Shown piece by piece: positions 32,437 to 39,285 of a stretch of DNA of 39,285 nt. Source of the stretch: Diplocarpon mali. Lineage: Eukaryota; Ascomycota; Leotiomycetes; Helotiales; Drepanopezizaceae. Every line of letters starts with the position of its first letter. The stretch's first letter is position 1. The position numbers and the translations under genes are program-made. Location: positions 1-39,285 of the forward strand of contig JAENRP010000385.1 of assembly GCA_024741835.1 (NCBI GenBank). Direction: 5' to 3'. The notes under the pieces were generated by a model. That model had not been told where the DNA came from, searched no databases, and saw only the letters and a list, made by a program, of their open reading frames with translations.

Positions 32437-34474
32437 CTATTAAGCCGAACTAATAACCCCTTTCTTTTAGCTTAGGTATATTAAGCGCACCTATTGATCG
32501 ACGACCTACTAGTCGCTTAAAGGCCGAATAGACTATTCCTATCGTCTGCGAACTACTTAAAGTATAGAATAACTTCAATATTATTATCCCTTTAGTTAAA
32601 GTACCTATAGTAAAGGATATTCCTAAAATAGGTATAAGTAATAATAAGCCTCTACTATTAGAAAGCGGTTCTTTAAATAATAAGCCTATAGAACCTATAG
32701 CTAAACCTATGCCTTTAAAGAGGAATAAAGACCTAGAATTAAAAGATACCTTAGATGAACGCGAATCTAAGCGTATCTAGGCTATAATAGTATATAGGAT
32801 CTATAAGCTCAAACTTTAATAAAGCTTTGATAAAGATAATGCATTCCTAGCTACTAAAGAGATAATAAAAATCTCTTTTTTAAAAACGTATAATAAAGCT
32901 ATTAATAATTTAAAGAATAGAGCAGTATAGAATAGGGCAATCTAAGAGGAGATAAGCTCTCTTACTGCAAATGGCATATAAATAGAGGAACTAATACTAA
33001 AGGACGTGAACTTAGTATTAACGAAGTAGGTCTTTATAATTAAAATATATGCAAATAGGACCTTAGAATATTATAAGGTAAGGCTTATAACTAAGGGCTT
33101 CTCCTAATAGTATAAAAAAGACTACTTTAATACGTTTACACTAATAGTTTATATAAACACCCTTTGTATATTTATAGCAATAGTAGCTGCTAAAAACCTT
33201 AAATATAAATAGTATAATATTAAGAATGCATTTATTAAAGCGATTATAAAGGAACGGATTTTTCTCTCCTAACCTAATAGTATTCCTATATACGCTAGCC
33301 ACTCTCTTTATATACTTTGCAGTATTTATAAGCTTAAATAATCAGCTTATAATTAAAACCTCTTATATAATTCTACTTTAGTAAAAATAGGATTTATTTA
33401 AAGCTTAGCTAACCCTTATCTATTTACTTATATTAAGTATAGAATCAAGTTGCTATTATATATTAATAATATTACTATAGCTGCAAAAACAACTACTTAA
33501 TTAGATTAGTTCTTTATAATAATTCAGAAACATTTTAATACTAAGGATCTAAGGGGAATTTATAAGATCCTTAGCATCTGCGTCATAAGGAACCGCTCTA
33601 CTCGAGAACTCTAGTTAAATTAAGAGTAGTATATTAAAAAGATCCTAAATCAAATAAGACTCTCTACTTATACTCCTAACTTTAAGCTAAAGCATACTTT
33701 AATTAAAGGAAAGTATAATAAGTTAGAGCCTACTAATAAAAATAAGTAGAAAGGAGATCTGAAGAAGTACTAATAGGATATTAAAGCGATTATATATACT
33801 ATAGTATATATAAGACTAGATATTGCCTTTATTATTAAGTAACTTAATCAGAACCTAAAGGATCTAATAGTTTAATATAAGAATGCAGTTAAGCGACTTA
33901 AAAGGTACCTTTGATCGATAATTATATAAAAGGTAAGATATAAATTAATAAAATATATAAATGCAAAGCTTAAGGTATATACTAATTCCAATTAGGCAAA
34001 TATAAAAGGTTAGAAAAGTATATCTAAAAGCGTAGTAGTACTATATAGTAGACCTATATTATAAGGAAATTAGAAGTAGAAATCAATAGCTACTATAAGT
34101 ACTAAGGCCGAATATATATTAATATTATCAAATTGCAAGTAAGAATTATAAATAGCCTAAGTTTTAAAAGATATAGGTTTTATTAAGTATATTAAATAAA
34201 ATAGGAACTATATTAATCTTTAAGCAAATAATATAAAGGCAATTGCACTTATAAAGAATCCATATTTGTATAAACAATTAAAATATATTAATATTACTTA
34301 CTACTTTATCTGCGACCTTATTATAAAGAATAAGTTATTAATTACTGATATTCTAATTAATTAAATAGTAGTAGATGGATTTATAAAGCTACTAAAGATA
34401 ATTGCAAAGTTCAAAGCGTTTAAAGATATACTAAGGTTATAAAAGACAGTAGGGGCTTAGTAGGCTTAAGGACA
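32437..34474 (+). pseudogene. A pol, 3' part: RT and RNase H
   Basis: Resumes A after D and is homologous to B 7025-9061. The linker (PIVKDI-like, KDLELKDTLDERESKR) is followed by RT from about 32990 with YINNI at about 33458-33472, then RNase H at about 33980-34400 (TNSN, STKAEY, VADGFIKLL-like). Stops at former Gln/Trp positions throughout. Confidence 0.82.
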
Positions 34475-34766
34475 ACTCCTAGGCCTACCTTATAAGTTAG
34501 GTTATATAGTCTTATAAAGGAAAGTTTTTCTTTAGATCAACTCCTAGGCCTAGACTACAAGTTAAGTCATATAGTCTTATAAAAGAACGCTTTTAAGAAA
34601 ATTGACTCTTAATCCTACCCTATAAGTAGAGTTTAGTGATTTTAATAAAGGTTATTATTAATTAATTATTTTTAATTTAAAGAGATACTTAAGAGTTAGA
34701 TTAGCGCAAAAGGATAGTTATTATTTTCCCAATTATAAGTCAATTAGAGTAAGGTCTAAGTAAAGG
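34475..34766 (+). other. 3' tail of A with three palindromic units
   Basis: Units at 34475-34497, 34540-34562 and 34605-34627, starts 65 bp apart, the first two followed by atagtcttataaa. The rest is AT-rich with a purine-rich run (gtaaggtctaagtaaagg) before the LTR. No gene seen. Confidence 0.6.
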
Positions 34767-34961
34767 TATTAAAATAGGTGATATAGCTATTACTTTAATA
34801 TATTATTATATGACCCTATTACTTAATTAGTAGGATATTAATATATATATAGCTATAGGGAAGAAAGAGGTAACCTTCCTTCCTTAACTCTTACTAATAT
34901 ATCGACTATCGACCTTTAGAAGCCTCCTTTACCTACTGCGCCGACTCACTTAAGTTCAATA
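34767..34961 (+). repeat. 3' LTR of element A
   Basis: 195 bp, TATTAAAATAGG to TTCAATA; followed by AAGCT (34962-34966), the TSD shared with 548-552. Confidence 0.9.
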
Positions 34962-35205
34962 AAGCTAGCGATTATATCGATTAGTTGCCTTTGAACTTTA
35001 TAATTAGTAATATTATAAGTACTATTATAAAAGTAGTATCCCTAATAACCTTAAGGGCTCATCCTACGCTCCTTCCTCTTCTTAAGCTTATTATTGCTTT
35101 ATAATACGGCATTTGCCGATTCAGAGCGTCCTTCGAGGTCTTACTCGACAGTTTAAAGGAGGTCGATCTTCTTATAGATCTTAAGGTTAGGTTAAACGAG
35201 AAGAG
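34962..35205 (-). mobile_element. Element E, right piece (gag end with knuckle)
   Basis: Reverse complement of B 4639-4885: gag C-terminus with the knuckle remnant YYFYNSTYNITNYK at about 35042-35001. Joined to 1-552 it gives a continuous gag-protease frame on the minus strand. It ends at 35205 (AAGAG), where F's LTR begins. It retains more GC words (ccttcgaggtcttactcgacag) than the other copies. Confidence 0.83.
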
Positions 35206-35400
35206 TATTAAGCTTAAGTGAGTCGGCGCAGTAGGCAAAGGAGGCTTCTAGAGGTCGATAGTCGATATATTAGTAAGAGTTAGGAAAGGAAGGTTACCCC
35301 TTTCTTTCCTATAGCTATATATATATTAATATCCTATTGACTAAGCAGTAGGATTATATAATAATATATTAAAGTAATAGCTATATTACCTATCTTAATA
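35206..35400 (-). repeat. 3' LTR of element F
   Basis: Exactly 195 bp, reverse complement of the A/B LTR: TATTAAGCTTAAG to ATCTTAATA on the plus strand. Confidence 0.9.
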
Positions 35401-35700
35401 CCTCTACTTAGACCTTATTCTAATTGACCTATAGTTAGGAAAAATAATAACTATCCTTTTGCGCTAATCCAACTTTTAAGTATCTCTTTAAATTAAAAAA
35501 CAATCAATTAATAGCAACCTCTATTGAAATCACTAATCCTATTCGTAAGGTAGGACTAAGAGTCAAATTTCCTAAAAGCGTTCCTTTATAAGACTACGTG
35601 ACTTAACTCGCAGTTTAGGCCTAAGAGTCGATTTAAAAACTTTCTTCTATAAGACTATATGATCTAACTCGCAAGGTAGGCCTAGGAATCGTCCTTAAGC
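35401..35700 (-). other. 3' tail of F with three palindromic units
   Basis: Units at 35541-35563, 35606-35628 and 35667-35689, matching the tails of A and B. They keep CG and GC words (ACTCGCA at two of the units) that are TA in A. No gene seen. Confidence 0.6.
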
Positions 35701-38700
35701 TTACTAAGCCCTTACTATCTTTTACAACCTTAGTATATCTTTAAACGCTTTAAACTTTGCAACTATCTTTAATAGCTTTATAAATCCATCTGCTACTATT
35801 CAATCGGTTAAGATATAAGTAATTAATAACTTATTCTTTGCAATAAGGTTATAGATAAAGTAGTAGGTAATATTAATATATTTCGATCGCTTATATAAGT
35901 ATAGATTCTTTATAAGTGCAATCGCCCTTATATTATCTACTTAAAGATTAATATAATTCCTATCTTATTTAATATACTTAATGAAACTTATATCTTTTAA
36001 AACTTAAGCAATTTATAATCCTTACTTACAATTTAATAATATTAATATATATTTAGCCTTAGTGCTTGCGATAGCTATTGCTTTCTACTTCCTACTTCCT
36101 TATAATATAGGTCTACTATATAGCATTACTACGCTTTTAAATATACTTTTTTAACCTTTTATATTTGCCTAATTAGAATCAGTATATACCTTAAGCTTTG
36201 CGCTTATATATTTTATTAATCTATATCTTACCTTTTATATAATTATCAATTAAAGGTATCTTTTAAGTCGCTTGATTATATTCTTATATTAAATTATTAG
36301 ATCCTTTAGGTTTTAATTAAATTGCTTAATAATAAAGGCAATATCTAGTCTTATATATACTATAGTATATATAATCACTTTAATATCCTATTAGTACTTC
36401 TTTAAATCTCCTCTTTACTTATTTTTATTAGTAGGCTTTAACTTATTATACTTTCCTTTAATTAGAGTACGCTTTAGCTTAAAGTTAGGAGTATAAGTAG
36501 AGAGTCCTATTTAGTCTAAGATCTTCTTAATATACTACTATTAATTTAACTAGAGTTCTTAAGTAGAATAGTTCCTTATAACGCAGATGCTAAGGATCTT
36601 ATAAATTTCCCTTAGATCCTTAGTATTAAAATGTTTCTAAATCGTTATAAAGAACCAATCTAATTAAGTAGTTGTTTTCGCAACTATAGTAATATTATTA
36701 ATATATAATAGTAACTTAATTCTATACTTAATATAAGTAAATAGATAAGGGTTAACTAGGCTTTAAACGAATCCTATTTCTATTAAAGTAAAGCTATATA
36801 AAAGGTTCTAATTATAAGCTGATTATTTAAGCCTATAAATACTGCAAAGTATATAAAGAGAATGGCTAACATATATAAGAATACCGTTAGGTTAGGAGAG
36901 AAAAATCTATTCCTTTATAATTGCTTTAGTAAATACATTTTTAATATCATACTATTTGCATTTAAGGTCCTTAGTAGCTACTATTACTATAAATATGCAA
37001 AGGGTATCTATACGAACTATCGGCGCGAACGTATTGAAGTAGTCTTCTTTATACTATTAGAAAAAGCCCTTAGCTATAAGCCTTACCTTATAATATTTTA
37101 AGGTCCTATTTATATATATCTTAATTATAAAGACCTACTTTATTAATATTAGATTTACGTCCTTTAGTATTAGTTCCTCTATTTATATACTATTTATAAT
37201 AAAAGAGCTTATCTCCTTTTAAATTGCCTTATTCTATACTACTTTATTCTTTAAGTTGTTAATAGCTTTATTATATATCTTTAGAAGAGAGATTTTCATT
37301 ATCCCTTTAGCAGCTAAGAATATATTATCTTTATTAAAGCTCTATTAAAGTTTAAGCTTATAGATCCTATGCGCTATTATAGCCTAAATACGCTTAGACT
37401 CACATTTATCTAAGGTATCTTTTAATTCTAGGTCTTTATTCCTTTTTAAAGGCGTAGGTTTAGCTATAGGTTCTATAGGCTTATTATCTAAGGAACTGCT
37501 TTCTAATAGTAAAGGCTTATTATTACTTATACCTATTTTAAGAATATCCTTTACTATAGGTACTTTAATTAAAGGGATAATAATATCAAAGTTATTCTAT
37601 ACTTTAAGTAGTTCGCAAACGATAGGAATAGTCTATTTGGCCTTTAGGCGACTAGTAGGTTGTTAATCAGCAGGTGCGCTTAATATACCTAAGCTTAAAG
37701 AAAGGGGTTATTAGTTCGGCTTAATAGTATTACTATTAAGTAGTATACCTTGCGAATCTTTAGGTATATAAAGCTTTAAAGATAGCTCCCTCCTATTTTA
37801 AGATTTATTAAACTTAACTATTAAGGATATAATTACTCGCCTTAGGTCTAGCGCATATACTATCTATTACTTTATTATCTATTTAATATACCTAATAAAT
37901 ATATACTCTTTACTTTAGTCTATTAGCTTCTTGCTCTTTATACCTATAGGCTAGGACTTTAGGCTAATATAGGAGTAATAGACGCTTTTAAAAACGCAGA
38001 TATAGTCTAGGCTTAGTTTCTATTTGAAATATGCCTTATATAATGATATTTAAGTACTATTAACTATTAGTCTATTACCTATTCTATTTTGCAAGTATAT
38101 ATCTACCTTAATTGCAAGGTCTTAGAATTCCAGTAGTAGGTCAGTATCTTATAATAGAGTGCGATAATTAGTCTCTACTTATTAAATGCTTCGCTTAGCG
38201 ATACTATTTTAATAAGAACCTTTATATATTATAGTAAGTTTATAGTAAACTCCTTATTTTGCCTATTTATTAAGCTTTGCCTTAATCTTTAATATATTAT
38301 TAGACCTAATAACTATTAGCTTTAATTAAGTCTAGCGTTCTTTTATTACTTTTTAAGTTTCTAACTTTTCTATAAGCTTAGATTTAGTCTTAGTATAAAT
38401 AGTCTATATCTATTAAATAGAATTATCTACTATTTAAGAAAACTAATTATTTCCTTTAATTAAGGTTATAAATAGTTTAATAATATTAATAGATATTAGT
38501 GCTAGTATCAAATCTTTCTATAAACTAAGCTTAATTTACATTTAATTTTAAAGTTTTATCAGCTTGCAAATTTAGTATATTAAGCGATCCTTTAGTACTT
38601 AGATCTTCTATTTTAAGATTAAGACCTTATATAAGCCTTTTAATTTCTTTAGCCCTAGATATACGAATCTTTTATATATTAGCTAATACCTTAATAGGCT

Positions 38701-39285
38701 TTCGGCTTTTAATAGCTTTAATAGCCTATTATCAGTTGATACTTTATTATTAGCAGTTAGAAAGGACTAGTAATAGCAGTTTAAGGTTTTACTATTTTCT
38801 AATTGTAAGCCTAGCTTAAGAGTTATTTTTAATAAAACCGCAAGATCTACTTGCAGTCCTAGCTTAAGAGTCGCTTCTGACAAATTTGCAAATTTCACTC
38901 GTAGTCCTAGCCTAAGAGTTATTTCTGCGAATTTCACTTGCAATCTTAGCTTAAGAGTTATTATTAGTAAATTTGCAAAATCCACTTACAATCTTAGCCT
39001 AAAAGTTATTTCTATTAAATTCACTTATAATCTTAGCTTAAGAGTTATCTTTAAGGATACTTTACAATTTACTTATAATCCTAGCTTAAGAGTTATTTTT
39101 ACAAATTTTACTTATAATCCTAGCTTAAGAGTCTATCTATTCTCCTTATCCTTACTTAATTGTATTAAAGCAGAGAGTGCACTTTCCTTAAAGGAATTCA
39201 CTTATAAGTCTGGCTTAAGAGTCAATTTCTATAATATCACCTTTAAAATAATATAAAGTCTATCTTTAATTTTAACCTTAAAGAT
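35701..39285 (-). pseudogene. F pol: integrase, RT, RNase H, RIP-degraded
   Basis: Minus strand: end of protease/pre-integrase region (39285-39230), palindrome array, integrase at about 38560-37870, linker, RT at about 37150-36400 with the YINNI-type site at about 36705-36691, and RNase H to about 35740. Stops occur at former Gln/Trp positions as in A and B. The plus-strand open frame at 36862-37101 is an antisense shadow. Confidence 0.8.
38801..39222 (-). repeat. Array of nine 23-bp palindromes (F)
   Basis: Nine units over 422 bp, one 48-bp unit shorter than the 470-bp arrays of A and B, so unit number varies within the family. Plus-strand units read ACTTGCAGTCC ... TTAAGAGT and similar. 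The unit at 38883-38922 region keeps ACTCG and AGAGT at its ends. Confidence 0.8.

Larger units (their letters stand above)
553..34961 (+). mobile_element. Element A, Ty1/copia, full length but split by three insertions
   Basis: A has 195-bp LTRs at 553-747 and 34767-34961 and TSD AAGCT. Without its inserts it is 553-1223, 21585-22374, 22626-24829 and 32437-34961, about 6.2 kb, matching element B (6,181 bp) piece for piece. The order is LTR, initiator-tRNA primer site, leader, gag, protease, palindromic repeat array, integrase, RT, RNase H, tail repeats, LTR, which is Ty1/copia order. It is interrupted by gypsy G, solo LTR S and copia D. All coding parts are dead through RIP-like mutation. 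Confidence 0.9.
35206..39285 (-). mobile_element. Element F, Ty1/copia, 3' two thirds, runs off the window
   Basis: Minus-strand copy of the A/B/E family inserted in E's gag. The window holds its 3' LTR (35206-35400), tail, RNase H, RT, integrase and repeat array, ending in the pre-integrase region at 39285. Its 5' LTR and gag lie beyond the window. The likely TSD is AAGAG (35201-35205); the other copy is not in view. Confidence 0.85.

Noticed and set aside
1..39285. Mitochondrial DNA, suggested by high AT content and many TAA/TAG
   Set aside because: Complete LTR elements with TSDs and chromodomain integrase are nuclear, and AT richness follows CpA-to-TpA decay with GC islands left over.

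Overview
The window is a stack of degenerate LTR retrotransposons. I find no host gene, rRNA, tRNA or CRISPR array. The DNA is very AT- and TpA-rich. Every gag-pol reading frame can still be followed but is full of TAA/TAG codons at positions where related elements have CAA, CAG or TGG, and family cysteines and aspartates are changed to Tyr and Asn. This C-to-T / G-to-A signature on both strands is what repeat-induced point mutation (RIP) leaves. The window therefore looks like an AT-rich isochore, possibly (peri)centromeric, of a filamentous ascomycete (Pezizomycotina). The species cannot be read from it.

Layout. Letters are my own names and boundaries were read by hand. Element E (Ty1/copia, minus strand) is the outer frame at 1-552 and 34962-35205. 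F (same family, minus, 35206 to beyond the window end) sits in E's gag. A (same family, plus, 553-34961, TSD AAGCT) also sits in E. Three elements are inside A: G, a Ty3/gypsy chromovirus (minus, 1224-21579, TSD ATAAT); S, a 247-bp solo LTR of another family (22375-22621); and D, a second Ty1/copia family (plus, 24830-32431, TSD TAATA). Inside G lie B (family of A/E/F, plus, 3363-9543, TSD TATAA) and C (family of D, minus, 9646-16693, TSD TCTAT). Inside D lies a 528-bp GC-rich insert (30884-31411) with a 15-bp duplication. Removing each insert restores the interrupted frame or repeat of its host, so the order of insertion can be read directly.

Element biology. Both copia families (A/B/E/F, LTR 195 bp; C/D, LTR 197-199 bp) have a primer binding site complementary to the anticodon stem-loop of initiator Met-tRNA, the half-tRNA primer known from Drosophila copia. 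Each encodes one gag-protease-integrase-RT-RNase H polyprotein. The gypsy element has gag, protease, RT, RNase H, integrase and a C-terminal chromodomain, and an oligo-G polypurine tract.

The most unusual signal is a 23-bp imperfect palindrome read as peptides such as TLKPGLQV or TPSLSLRV. It occurs as in-phase arrays (39/48-bp spacing, 9 or 10 units) between protease and integrase of the A/B/F copia family, as three units at the 3' end of that family, and as single or paired units (45-bp spacing) in several linkers of the unrelated gypsy element. It behaves like an in-frame palindromic micro-element shared by unrelated retrotransposons. Other points of note: S is almost unmutated and so probably landed after RIP; 5' LTRs carry less RIP than 3' LTRs; and both window ends fall on the same ~12-bp spot of the same element family.
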